Shown one piece after another: positions 9,421-17,541 of a stretch of DNA of 64,000 nucleotides. Positions within the stretch are counted from its first letter, which is position 1. Every line of letters starts with the position of its first letter. A program made the translations under genes and the position numbers. A model generated the notes under the pieces. That model did not search any database, was not told the origin of the DNA, and saw nothing but the letters and a program-made list of their open reading frames with translations. Source of the DNA: Flavitalea plasmicola (GTDB taxonomy: Bacteria > Bacteroidota > Bacteroidia > Chitinophagales > Chitinophagaceae); assembly GCF_030546645.1 (NCBI RefSeq), contig NZ_JAUOTO010000004.1, positions 186,001 through 250,000 on the forward strand, in the 5' to 3' direction.

Positions 9421-10482
9421 ATGAAACATAAATTGATCATACTGGGCGTGATTGCACTGGGGCTGACGATGCGGCCGGCGGTGGCACAAAGCAAGATCTG
9501 GCCGGCGGATAAAGCCAATACCTGGTACCAGGAGCACAAGTGGCTGACGGGCGCCAATTATATTCCTGCGAATGCCATCAATCAGCTGGAGATGTGGCAG
9601 TCGGAGACATTTGATCCTGCGACCATTGACAAGGAGCTGGGCTGGGCGCAGCGCATCGGTTTCAACACGATGCGGGTATTCCTCCATTCCGTGGCCTGGA
9701 AGGTCGATCCGACGGGATTTAAGAAGAGGGTGGACCAGTTCCTGACCATTGCGGAGAAGCATCATATTCAGCCGATGTTTGTATTCTTTGACGATTGTTG
9801 GGCGAAGACGCCGGCACCCGGTGTGCAGCCGGCTCCCAAGCCGGGCGTCCACAATTCCGGCTGGGTGCAGGATCCGGGGCAGCCTGCATCTACCGACCCA
9901 GGTAATTTTCCCCAGCTGGAAAAATATGTAAAGGATGTGCTGACCACATTTGCCCATGATAGAAGGATCCTTTTGTGGGACCTGTATAATGAGCCGGGCA
10001 ACAGCGGGAAGAAGGATGCTTCGCTGGCGTTGCTGTCCAAGGTGTTCGAATGGGCCTGGGCGGTGCGTCCGGACCAGCCTGTCAGCGCGGGCCTTTGGAG
10101 CTGGGAGCTGGAGAAGCTGAATGCTTATCAGCTTGCCAATTCAGACGTGATCACTTATCATGATTATGAAGAGCTGCCCTGGCATCAGCGGGTGGTGGAG
10201 CTGCTGAAGGCGAACGGCAGACCCCTGATCTGTACGGAGTATATGGCCAGGACGAGGAACAGCCGGTTCTCCACTATCCTTCCCATGCTGAAGAGAGAAA
10301 AGGTAGGTGCCATCAACTGGGGTTTTGTGGAAGGGAAAACGAATACCATTTATGCGTGGGACACGCCTATACCGGATGGCAGCCAGCCTATCGAATGGTT
10401 CCATGACATTTTCCGTAAGGATGGAACGCCTTACAGGCAGGATGAGGTAGATCTGATAAAGAAGTTAAATGGGGCAGATTGA
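9421..10482 (+). CDS. GH5-like (clan GH-A) secreted glycoside hydrolase
   Basis: 353 residues with signal peptide MKHKLIILGVIALGLTMRPAVAQ. The rest is a single (beta/alpha)8-barrel domain. Two features mark clan GH-A: the acid/base Glu191 in WDLYNEPG at the end of strand 4 and the candidate nucleophile Glu273 in ICTEYMAR at strand 7, each in the expected order and spacing. Homologues are often annotated loosely as cellulase or 1,4-beta-xylanase. Neither is supported here beyond the clan, so a retaining beta-glycosidase of undefined specificity is the safe call. It is tightly linked to the DUF4965 gene (4-base gap) and to the LacI regulator (3-base gap), so it belongs to the same transcription unit. 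Confidence 0.85.
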   Translation: MKHKLIILGVIALGLTMRPAVAQSKIWPADKANTWYQEHKWLTGANYIPANAINQLEMWQSETFDPATIDKELGWAQRIGFNTMRVFLHSVAWKVDPTGFKKRVDQFLTIAEKHHIQPMFVFFDDCWAKTPAPGVQPAPKPGVHNSGWVQDPGQPASTDPGNFPQLEKYVKDVLTTFAHDRRILLWDLYNEPGNSGKKDASLALLSKVFEWAWAVRPDQPVSAGLWSWELEKLNAYQLANSDVITYHDYEELPWHQRVVELLKANGRPLICTEYMARTRNSRFSTILPMLKREKVGAINWGFVEGKTNTIYAWDTPIPDGSQPIEWFHDIFRKDGTPYRQDEVDLIKKLNGAD

Positions 10483-10485
10483 CCC

Positions 10486-11526
10486 ATGAGCGATAAGATC
10501 TCCAAGGTGACCATTATGGATATTGCCCGGGAATTAAACATTACTGCGGCTACTGTATCCCGTGCATTGAATGATCATCCGGGCATCAAGGAGTCTACCA
10601 AGAAAGCAGTCCGGGAGACGGCTGTCCGTCTCAATTATAAACATAACAGGATCGCATCCTCACTCAGGCTGGGCAAATCAAATATTGTCGGGGTCATTAT
10701 TCCCAGCGCGGAGATCAATTTCTTTGGCTCTGTCGTCCATGGGATCGAGAAGGTTGCCAATGAGAATAATTATACGGTGCTGATCTACCAGTCGAATGAG
10801 CTGTATGAATATGAGAAAAAGGGTGTGCAAACCTTTTTGCAATCCCAGGTGGATGGGGTATTGGCTTCCATTTCGAAGGAGACGATCAATTTGGATCACT
10901 ATAGCGAGGTGCGCAACCGGGGGATCCCGCTGGTGCTGTTCGACAGGACGGACGACAAGCTGGGGGTTTCATCTGTGGTGGTGGACGATTTTGCGGGCGC
11001 CTACCAGGCTACCAGCCACCTGATAGAAAACGGATGCCGCCGTATAGCGCATATTGCCGGGCAGCAGCACGTGAATATTTTTAATCTGCGATTGAAAGGA
11101 TATATAGAAGCGTTGAACGTCCATAACATTCCTGTCAATGATGACCTGATCGTGTATGGAAAGGTGAGCATCGATTCCGGGAGGGACTGTATGCGGCAAT
11201 TGTTGACGGGTGGAATATTGCCTGATGCCGTCTTTGCCGTGGAAGACTTTACTGCGTTGGGGGCGATACAGACGATGAAGGCGGCGGGCTTGAAAATTCC
11301 AGGGGATATCGCCATCATTGGTTTTGCCAATGAGGCATTCGGGGAGTACATCACTCCTTCTCTTTCCACGGTCAACCAGCAGACGGTGACGATGGGGGAG
11401 GAGGCGGCCCGGCTGTTGTTCGACGGGCTTCGCAGCGGAGAGACCTTTCATGCGCATCCGCGTAAGCTGGTGCTAAAGCCGCAGCTCATCTGCAGGCAGT
11501 CGAGCGTTAAATTTCCCGGCCCATAG
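10486..11526 (+). CDS. LacI-family transcriptional regulator
   Basis: 346 residues. The N-terminal helix-turn-helix (residues about 8-29, VTIMDIARELNITAATVSRALN) and hinge are the LacI hallmark. They are followed by a type I periplasmic-binding-protein-like effector domain from about residue 60 (IVGVIIPSAEINFFGSVVHGIE) to the end. It starts 3 bases after the GH5-like gene and is therefore co-transcribed with the PUL. The natural inference is local control of the upstream SusC/D and enzyme genes by a mono- or disaccharide released inside the cell. The operator is probably upstream of the SusC gene, outside the window. Confidence 0.93.
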   Translation: MSDKISKVTIMDIARELNITAATVSRALNDHPGIKESTKKAVRETAVRLNYKHNRIASSLRLGKSNIVGVIIPSAEINFFGSVVHGIEKVANENNYTVLIYQSNELYEYEKKGVQTFLQSQVDGVLASISKETINLDHYSEVRNRGIPLVLFDRTDDKLGVSSVVVDDFAGAYQATSHLIENGCRRIAHIAGQQHVNIFNLRLKGYIEALNVHNIPVNDDLIVYGKVSIDSGRDCMRQLLTGGILPDAVFAVEDFTALGAIQTMKAAGLKIPGDIAIIGFANEAFGEYITPSLSTVNQQTVTMGEEAARLLFDGLRSGETFHAHPRKLVLKPQLICRQSSVKFPGP

Positions 11527-11603
11527 AAGGAGGGAAATCATTTGGACGAAGGAAGAATTCTTATTATTTTGACGGTATTAACCATCCAATTCCTTTGCCA
11601 AAT

Positions 11604-12344
11604 ATGCTTAAAAGACCACTTTTCTTTATTTATAGCATTATTGTCCTGCTGGTGTTTGCCTGTTCAAGCGCTCCTGACATCAAAGAAAAAGCTACAGCGG
11701 GCCCTTCGGGAAGGGACGTTCTCCGTGCGCTGGGCAGGAGCTGTGATACTACTTATGCATTCATCGATGATTCCTTAGAATTTGATCATGACACGGGCTA
11801 TGTGGTGGATGCGCCCTATGATGAGCCTTATTTAGATGATCATGAACACCGGCGGCTGACGAAGGGGAAATGGGAGATTGCTACGTATAAGCAGACGGGG
11901 CCGGAGTCGTATGTGAAAGATGAAAAGAAGAAGCTGCCCCTATATTTACCGGTCAGGATCGTCCATAGTTATATTGGGGAGGCCAAAAAGTCCTTGCATG
12001 GATGGCGGGGCCATCTCCTGGTGGCTCCCGTCGGTTCCGAGGAGCGATTTGTTATCAATGTCGATAATTTTACGTTGAAGGAAGTCAGGCAATGCGACCT
12101 GGAGCAGAAAGCAAGGAATCATTTCTGCGCAAAGGCTACGTACGTACCATCACCGGATGAGGGGAAGCGACCGCTTTCGACCGGATATGATGAGCAGTCG
12201 ATCGAGGTGCCGACCGGCGCCACCTTAATCATTGCCGGATATGACGCTGAGCGGAAGCTGATCCGGGCGGGGATCTATAACAAGTCGGGGCAATTCGTCG
12301 GGGACGGGCAATTTTATGAAGGGACATTGGTGGCGGCGAATTGA
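11604..12344 (+). CDS. Hypothetical lipoprotein
   Basis: 246 residues from the ATG at 11604; an in-frame TTG three codons earlier is less likely. A short lipoprotein signal (MLKRPLFFIYSIIVLLVFACSS) is clear. The mature part is acidic near the N terminus (DSLEFDHDTGY, EPYLDDHEH) and then mixed beta. I do not recognise a family. It follows the LacI gene by 77 bases and converges with the outer-membrane barrel gene 25 bases away, so it may or may not share the PUL transcript. Location in the cell envelope is the only supported inference. Confidence 0.7.
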   Translation: MLKRPLFFIYSIIVLLVFACSSAPDIKEKATAGPSGRDVLRALGRSCDTTYAFIDDSLEFDHDTGYVVDAPYDEPYLDDHEHRRLTKGKWEIATYKQTGPESYVKDEKKKLPLYLPVRIVHSYIGEAKKSLHGWRGHLLVAPVGSEERFVINVDNFTLKEVRQCDLEQKARNHFCAKATYVPSPDEGKRPLSTGYDEQSIEVPTGATLIIAGYDAERKLIRAGIYNKSGQFVGDGQFYEGTLVAAN

Positions 12345-12369
12345 CAAATGGTTTTTATGATTTGTGGTT

Positions 12370-13143
12370 TTATAAGGAGATGCCCACGCCTACGGTCAGG
12401 TTGAGGGTACTCATATTCTGTTTGTAATCCCGTGTCTCGCTGGTGATGGAAGGCGGTGAGCCTGCATTGGCAGGCGAGATGACCCCGGGGATCACCAGGT
12501 CGTTGGCGACGATGACGGTCTGCGTGACGTGTTTGAAGTTGGGGTCCAGGTACCAGAAGTCAAGATTGGCTAACAAATTCAGCTGCTTGTTGAGGTGATA
12601 GACGATACCGGCCTTTGCCGTAGCGGAAAAAGAGACAGCATGTTCTTTATTGACCTTTGCCTGGACGAAGCTGGTCGCGCCCGTATGGGCTGTATCAAGT
12701 ATTCCCAGCACCGTATACTCGGGGAGATAGCAATTGGCGGTTCCCAGGGATAGTTCCATGCGGACATCGAGCTTAGAGGCGGCGGGCAGGATGTAATAGA
12801 CGCCGGCCATTGCGGACAGGGCTTTCCAGCTGCTGTTGGACGAAGACCAGGTGTAGAGCGGGTAGATCTTCCGGAGAGCGGATGAATTGGCGTTCTTATC
12901 GATGCCGTTCAGGCGGCCTCTGATCCCGATGGTCAATCCCCAATGGTTGTCTTTCAGGAGGTGGGAGTAGCCCAGTTCCGCCAGGCCTCCGGGATTGGCC
13001 AGTCCTGATGCGGGATCATTGACATCTTTACTGGCGAATTTGCCGATGGGCAGGGCTCCGCCAAGGGAGAGGTGCAATGAGTTGTTCTGGGACCAGGCGG
13101 GGGTGGTGGATAGCAGGATAAGCAGTAGCAGGAGGTATTTCAT
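12370..13143 (-). CDS. Outer-membrane beta-barrel protein
   Basis: 257 residues with a signal peptide (MKYLLLLLILLSTTPAWSQ). The mature protein begins with NNSLHLSLGGALPIGKF and continues as alternating amphipathic beta-strands ending in the typical C-terminal strand (STLNLTVGVGISL). Gly- and Asn-rich loops separate the strands. This fits small OmpW/PorT-like barrels that Bacteroidota encode in many copies, and no substrate can be inferred. It stands alone on the minus strand, converging with the preceding lipoprotein gene and divergent from the phosphatidyltransferase gene across 247 bases. Confidence 0.75.
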   Translation of the reverse strand: MKYLLLLLILLSTTPAWSQNNSLHLSLGGALPIGKFASKDVNDPASGLANPGGLAELGYSHLLKDNHWGLTIGIRGRLNGIDKNANSSALRKIYPLYTWSSSNSSWKALSAMAGVYYILPAASKLDVRMELSLGTANCYLPEYTVLGILDTAHTGATSFVQAKVNKEHAVSFSATAKAGIVYHLNKQLNLLANLDFWYLDPNFKHVTQTVIVANDLVIPGVISPANAGSPPSITSETRDYKQNMSTLNLTVGVGISL

Positions 13144-13390
13144 GTAATAGGTTTTTTTAATGTGGGTTCAAATGTTGCGGGATAAATGTAGAAAAATGTA
13201 GCTACAAGAAAGATACCAAAGAAATTTTTAACAAGCGGACAACAAGGAAGCGGTGCTGCGGGCGGCATCTGTTGTAAATTTTCCCCAGTATTGGGGTAGA
13301 GCGATCATCTTTTTTGTATATATGAGGACCAGCGCATCGGAAATATATCGTTAACTTTCAGCTGGAGGCGAGCGCTGTTTGATATGAGCC

Positions 13391-13957
13391 ATGCAAAAAA
13401 AGAGCTATTATATCGTCAATGCCATTACCGTATGGCGGGTGGTGATGGCGCCGCTGGTCATCTTCCTGGCAATCCATGGCGACGAAGGGCTGTTCAAGTG
13501 GTTCCTGGCCGTTAGTTTTCTTACGGATGCGGTGGATGGAACGTTGGCCCGTCGGTATCATATTTCCAGCAAGATGGGGGCGAAGCTTGATTCCATTGGA
13601 GACGACCTCACCATCCTGGCGGCTTTTGTGGGTATGCTGGTATTCCATATGGCGCTTGTGCGGGCAGAAATTATTCCGCTTGCGGTATTGGCCGGGCTTT
13701 ATCTGCTGCAGATGATCCTGGCGTTGAAGCGCTATGGCAAGATGACGGCCTTTCATACCTTGCTTGCTAAAACAGCCGCAGTTCTGCAGGCTGTTTTTTT
13801 GCTCACCTTATTTTTTTGGCCGGGCGCCCCGAGGATCATTTTTTATATAGCGGCCGTGCTGACGGGCCTCGACCTGATCGAGGAGATCATCCTTATCTGC
13901 CTATTACCGGAATGGAGATCGGATGTGAAGGGGTTGTATTGGATATGGAAGAAGTGA
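13391..13957 (+). CDS. CDP-alcohol phosphatidyltransferase family membrane enzyme
   Basis: 188 residues with several hydrophobic segments. The complete family signature D-x2-D-G-x2-A-R-x8-G-x3-D-x3-D is present at about residues 48-73 (starting DAVDGTLARR and ending GAKLDSIGD). This provides the metal-binding aspartates that transfer a phosphatidyl group from CDP-diacylglycerol to an alcohol acceptor in the inner membrane. The acceptor (glycerol-3-phosphate, inositol, another alcohol) cannot be deduced. The length fits short PgsA-like members. The gene is monocistronic by layout, with a divergent barrel gene upstream and a receptor gene about 95 bases downstream. Confidence 0.88.
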   Translation: MQKKSYYIVNAITVWRVVMAPLVIFLAIHGDEGLFKWFLAVSFLTDAVDGTLARRYHISSKMGAKLDSIGDDLTILAAFVGMLVFHMALVRAEIIPLAVLAGLYLLQMILALKRYGKMTAFHTLLAKTAAVLQAVFLLTLFFWPGAPRIIFYIAAVLTGLDLIEEIILICLLPEWRSDVKGLYWIWKK

Positions 13958-14052
13958 TGTATTTCCTCATTCCGTAAACACATTTTCCTGATAGCTACTC
14001 CATTTCTTTGAAGGTTGCAACACTTTTGCGGCTCAATACCCCATCACCTTCA

Positions 14053-16524
14053 ATGAAATTTACTCCCATGCATAAACTGCTGATCAGCCTATCAATTTTA
14101 ACGTCATTTGGCATTCCCTGTATTGCCCAGCATGCAACCATAAAAGGAAAGATCACGAATGGCGCCGGCAGACCCGCCGAGTTCCTGAATGTCGCATTAA
14201 AAGGAACGAATAAGGGCGGAATGAGTGATGAGACCGGAGTATACAAAATTGAGGATGTCACTCCCGGCACTTATACATTGGAGTTAACAGGCATCGGCAT
14301 CCGGAAAAGGAGCGAAGCCATTGTAATCAGGCAGGGGCAGGATGTCTACCGGGTCGATTTTACGATCGAAGAGAATATTGGCAAGCTGGATGAAATGGTG
14401 GTGCGTGGCTACAGGGAGCGGACTTATAGGAATGAAATGTCCATTGCGGCGGCCAAATCACCCATTGCCCTGAAAGACCTGCCACAATCAGTCAGCTATG
14501 TTACGAAGGAATTGATCATCGACAGGCAGGCTTTCCGGGTAAACGATATCCTGAAGAACATAAGCGGGGTAAGCCTTAATAATTTCGAAAACAGGTTTAC
14601 GCTGCGCGGAGTGGCGGGCAACAGCTACCAGTTCATCAACGGGCTCAGAGTGAGCGGCAGGTCGTTCAACTCTCTTATCGTAAATAATCTGGAAAGGATA
14701 GAGGTGATGAAAGGACCGGCATCGGCATTATATGGGAATACCGAGCCGGGCGGCTCCATCAATTATGTGACTAAGAAAGCCTTGACCGTAAACAGGAATT
14801 CCGTGAATATTTCTGCCGGCAGCTGGCAAACATTAAGAAGTTACATCGACCTGACGGGGCCGCTGAACGGAGAAAAAACATTGTTGTACCGGGTAAATGG
14901 CGCTTATCAAAACACGGCCACGTTCAGGGACCTGCAGGGAAGGGAAGACATATCCATTGCTCCTACCATTGCGTTTGTGCCCGATGACAGGACGAGGATC
15001 GATGTGGATTTCGTGTATAGTGTAATCAATGGAAGGACGGAGAGAGGGCAGCCGCTGTATGGGCCTTCTACCGATGGCGCCAGCCGTTTGTTTACGACGC
15101 CCATTTCGCAAAGCATGTCAAGGGCGAGCGATTACCTGAGAGAAAGGACCTTTTACCTGTCGGCCATCATGAACCATAAGCTCACCAATAATATTTCATG
15201 GAATGTATCTTACCTGAAGTACAGGTTCTTCGAGGATATGGTCGAGCATCGGGGAGGAAATGCCTATGCCCTCGACAGCGCGGGCAAGGAGATCCCCTCT
15301 TTGTTATTGCAAAGCACTACGGAGCGGAGGCGGGTCCGGTGGGACGACAACCTGACCACCTATTTCAATATCAATGTGAGAACGGGAATGGTTGAGCATA
15401 AAATGGTAATCGGGTCCGATTACATTCAAAGTGTTGTTCCTGCAGGCACCACTAATGGCACGGCCTCGGGTTATCGAAACAAGGCAAATACCGGGTCGAT
15501 CGCCAATTACGACCCTGCCAGGAAAAGCTTGTATTTGCTGGATGCCAATGGAAATCCTGTGCCCAACGTACCATTTTATAACCTGGCAAAGCCAGATTAT
15601 TCCGACGCCAATACGAATAACTATTTTACGATCAGGACTGTAAATCCGCCTACGAAATATTACTCGCAGAGTATTTATGTGCAGGATCAGCTGAAATTCA
15701 AAAAGCTTCAGCTGTTGTTGGGGCTCAGGCAGGAGTTTTACACGGACTACCTGGCATACAAAACAAGCACGGAAAAGAAGGTAGAACAAAATGCATTGAT
15801 CCCGCGGGTCGGGCTGGTGTATAGCATAACGCCCCAGGTGAATATTTATGCCACTTATGTAGAGGGATTCCAGCCGCAAACGGCCAGTACGATAGGTGCG
15901 CCGGATATTTATGGCGGTCCGTTCGATCCGCTGACAAGCAAGATGACAGAGGTCGGAGCGAAAAGCGAATGGCTTGATAAAAGGCTGGCCGTGAGCGTTG
16001 CCGTGTACAAAATAGAGCAGAATAATATCCTGGTCAACGCGCAGAGCACCACCAACCCGCAGCTGCTGGAACAAAGAGGTCAGGAAACTTCCAAAGGCTT
16101 CGAGTTGGAGGTTACGGGAAATATTCTGCCGAATTTGTCCATCAACGCCAATTATGCTTATAATGATGCGCGTGTCACCCGAAGTAAAACAGCTTCGGAG
16201 GTCGGCCAGTTAAAGGAAGCGGCCCCTCATAACCAGGGAGGTTTTTGGGCAAAATATACTTTCCTGAACGGAGGCATAAGAGGCTTCGGGATGGGGGCAG
16301 GTGCAAATTTCGCTTCCGACCAAAATACCAGGCTGAGCTATTTCGTACTGCCGGGCTATGCGGTGGCTGATGCCGCGTTATATTATCAGGCAAAACAAAT
16401 GAAGGTTTCTTTTAACCTCAATAACATTTTTGATAAGTTATATGTGGTGTCGCAGGCAAATCCCAATATGGTGGGGCCGGGCGCACCCAGGAACTTTATG
16501 TTCAATATCGGGTATACTTTTTAA
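14053..16524 (+). CDS. TonB-dependent siderophore-type receptor with N-terminal carboxypeptidase-like domain
   Basis: An upstream TTG could extend this frame, but the ATG at 14053 (or 14068) gives the signal peptide [21 protein letters not shown]. The protein is about 823 residues. A carboxypeptidase-regulatory-like beta-sandwich ([20 protein letters not shown]) covers about residues 27-110. A TonB box region ([12 protein letters not shown]) follows. The plug ([12 protein letters not shown] ... [11 protein letters not shown] ... [20 protein letters not shown]) is that of the FhuA/FhuE-type siderophore receptors, and a barrel ends in a terminal Phe. It is predicted to import a ferric hydroxamate or related siderophore. 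No siderophore biosynthesis or reductase gene is adjacent. Confidence 0.9.
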   Translation: MKFTPMHKLLISLSILTSFGIPCIAQHATIKGKITNGAGRPAEFLNVALKGTNKGGMSDETGVYKIEDVTPGTYTLELTGIGIRKRSEAIVIRQGQDVYRVDFTIEENIGKLDEMVVRGYRERTYRNEMSIAAAKSPIALKDLPQSVSYVTKELIIDRQAFRVNDILKNISGVSLNNFENRFTLRGVAGNSYQFINGLRVSGRSFNSLIVNNLERIEVMKGPASALYGNTEPGGSINYVTKKALTVNRNSVNISAGSWQTLRSYIDLTGPLNGEKTLLYRVNGAYQNTATFRDLQGREDISIAPTIAFVPDDRTRIDVDFVYSVINGRTERGQPLYGPSTDGASRLFTTPISQSMSRASDYLRERTFYLSAIMNHKLTNNISWNVSYLKYRFFEDMVEHRGGNAYALDSAGKEIPSLLLQSTTERRRVRWDDNLTTYFNINVRTGMVEHKMVIGSDYIQSVVPAGTTNGTASGYRNKANTGSIANYDPARKSLYLLDANGNPVPNVPFYNLAKPDYSDANTNNYFTIRTVNPPTKYYSQSIYVQDQLKFKKLQLLLGLRQEFYTDYLAYKTSTEKKVEQNALIPRVGLVYSITPQVNIYATYVEGFQPQTASTIGAPDIYGGPFDPLTSKMTEVGAKSEWLDKRLAVSVAVYKIEQNNILVNAQSTTNPQLLEQRGQETSKGFELEVTGNILPNLSINANYAYNDARVTRSKTASEVGQLKEAAPHNQGGFWAKYTFLNGGIRGFGMGAGANFASDQNTRLSYFVLPGYAVADAALYYQAKQMKVSFNLNNIFDKLYVVSQANPNMVGPGAPRNFMFNIGYTF

Positions 16525-16548
16525 TTGCTACATTAATTGACAAAAAAA

Positions 16549-16578
16549 TTTGAAATTTTCAGATAATTGCTATCTTTA
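16549..16578 (+). promoter_or_regulatory. Predicted Bacteroidota-type promoter for the 82-residue protein
   Basis: TTTG at 16549-16552 is followed after 18 bases by TATCTTTA at 16571-16578, one base from the TAnnTTTG consensus. This predicts transcription starting around 16585, about 160 bases before the start codon. Confidence 0.45.
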
Positions 16579-16748
16579 ACGTGCCTCGTATCGCAGCAAC
16601 AGCATAATTACTGCCTCTTCACGATAGCTGTTGAAGCGCAAGTCAAATTCATTTTATTATTGGATGCCCGATTATCGGGCGACGTTATTTGTTCAGCGTA
16701 AGGTTATTAGTCAAGAATTTAAAACATTAACAGTTTAAAATTTTAACT
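16579..16748 (+). promoter_or_regulatory. Long structured 5' leader (or separate small RNA)
   Basis: No coding frame is evident. Two stem-loops can be drawn. In the first, caacagc (16597-16603) pairs with gctgttg (16627-16633). In the second, gcccga (16666-16671) pairs with tcgggc (16675-16680) around a three-base loop. The rest is AT-rich. I do not recognise a known riboswitch. Confidence 0.4.
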
Positions 16749-16997
16749 ATGAAGCTATCTGATTTTATCTCATTGAACGAGGACGAAAAGAAAATGGCAG
16801 TTCTTCACATGGGGGTGCTGATCGCCAAAAGGAGCAGTTTCGATTCAATGGTGTTCCTTTTCCAGATGGGAAGCTATTATGTCGAAGCTATTTGCAATCC
16901 TGAGGATAAAGCGATCGAGGAATACAGGGTTTTCGACAACACCAGTTTGTTGCATCCTTACCTTGAAAGGATCCCCATCGACAGGCTTATCAATTAA
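16749..16997 (+). CDS. Small conserved-looking hypothetical protein
   Basis: 82 residues, with no signal peptide and no membrane segment. It opens with MKLSDFISLNEDEKK, has a mixed alpha/beta pattern with an aromatic-rich centre (FLFQMGSYYVEAI), and ends acidic then aliphatic (YLERIPIDRLIN). I do not recognise a domain. It is supported by a good upstream promoter and a long leader. It is probably a cytoplasmic protein with its own regulation. A functional link to the RRM gene 178 bases downstream is possible but not shown. Confidence 0.65.
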   Translation: MKLSDFISLNEDEKKMAVLHMGVLIAKRSSFDSMVFLFQMGSYYVEAICNPEDKAIEEYRVFDNTSLLHPYLERIPIDRLIN

Positions 16998-17025
16998 TTG
17001 AGCGGCGGATCAATTTAATTAATAA

Positions 17026-17056
17026 TTGGTGTATATCAATTAATACGGTATCTTCG
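17026..17056 (+). promoter_or_regulatory. Predicted promoter of the RRM protein gene
   Basis: TTG at 17026-17028, a 20-base spacer, then TATCTTCG at 17049-17056 (one mismatch to TAnnTTTG). The resulting leader would be about 110 bases, very AT-rich and pyrimidine-rich near the start codon, a style seen in cold-responsive mRNAs. Confidence 0.4.
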
Positions 17057-17175
17057 TACTGTTAATTTGAGTTCTGCATCAGTATTTGTTAAATTGATCC
17101 CGCTTCACAATCTGGATTTTTGTTAATCTTCACTCCTTGCTTTTCTCATATCTTTTTATTTTTTAATATTTAAGT

Positions 17176-17490
17176 ATGAACATTTATGTTTCTAATCTGA
17201 GCTTCAACGTACAGGATGAAGACTTAAGAGAATTTTTTACTCCTTTTGGTGAAGTAACGTCAGCGAAGGTCATTATGGATAAGATCACCAACCAGTCCCG
17301 TGGATTTGGTTTTATCGAAATGTCCGATGAAGCTGCTTCCAGGAAGGCGATTGCCGAACTTGACGGTGCAACTGTCGAGGGCAGGACCATTAAAGTAAAT
17401 GAGGCAAGGCCCAAAGAAGAAAGGCCTGCCCGCAGCAATAATGGCGGTGGTTACGGCAATGGCAACAACTACAACAAGAATAGATACTAA
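17176..17490 (+). CDS. RRM-domain RNA-binding protein with Gly/Asn-rich tail
   Basis: 104 residues. One RNA-recognition motif fills residues 1-80. The RNP2 hexamer IYVSNL is at residues 3-8 and the RNP1 octamer RGFGFIEM lies near residues 43-50, both with the aromatic residues needed for RNA stacking. The tail (residues about 85-104) is low-complexity Gly, Asn and Tyr. Such single-RRM proteins are common in Bacteroidota and cyanobacteria and are often cold-inducible RNA chaperones. The role here is inferred from the family. It is a single-gene unit with its own promoter and a strong terminator. Confidence 0.93.
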   Translation: MNIYVSNLSFNVQDEDLREFFTPFGEVTSAKVIMDKITNQSRGFGFIEMSDEAASRKAIAELDGATVEGRTIKVNEARPKEERPARSNNGGGYGNGNNYNKNRY

Positions 17491-17512
17491 TATCTGTCAA
17501 TTTGTTATAAGA

Positions 17513-17541
17513 AGCCCCGGTCATCATCCGGGGCTTTTTTT
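17513..17541 (+). terminator. Rho-independent terminator of the RRM gene
   Basis: An eight-base stem agccccgg (17513-17520) and ccggggct (17528-17535) around the loop tcatcat is followed by a run of Ts to 17541. It begins 22 bases after the RRM stop. Its 3' half lies inside the last codons of the convergent sensor gene. Confidence 0.9.

Noticed and set aside
12343-12366. Possible bidirectional terminator between the lipoprotein and barrel genes
   Set aside because: The stem is only acaaat/atttgt with a ten-base loop and a weak T-run, too little to call.
13150-13390. Divergent promoters between the barrel and phosphatidyltransferase genes
   Set aside because: Several TATCTTTC/TAACTTTC-like boxes occur, but none has a TTG at the right distance. 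The cccca/tgggg hairpin near 13275 is short and unexplained.
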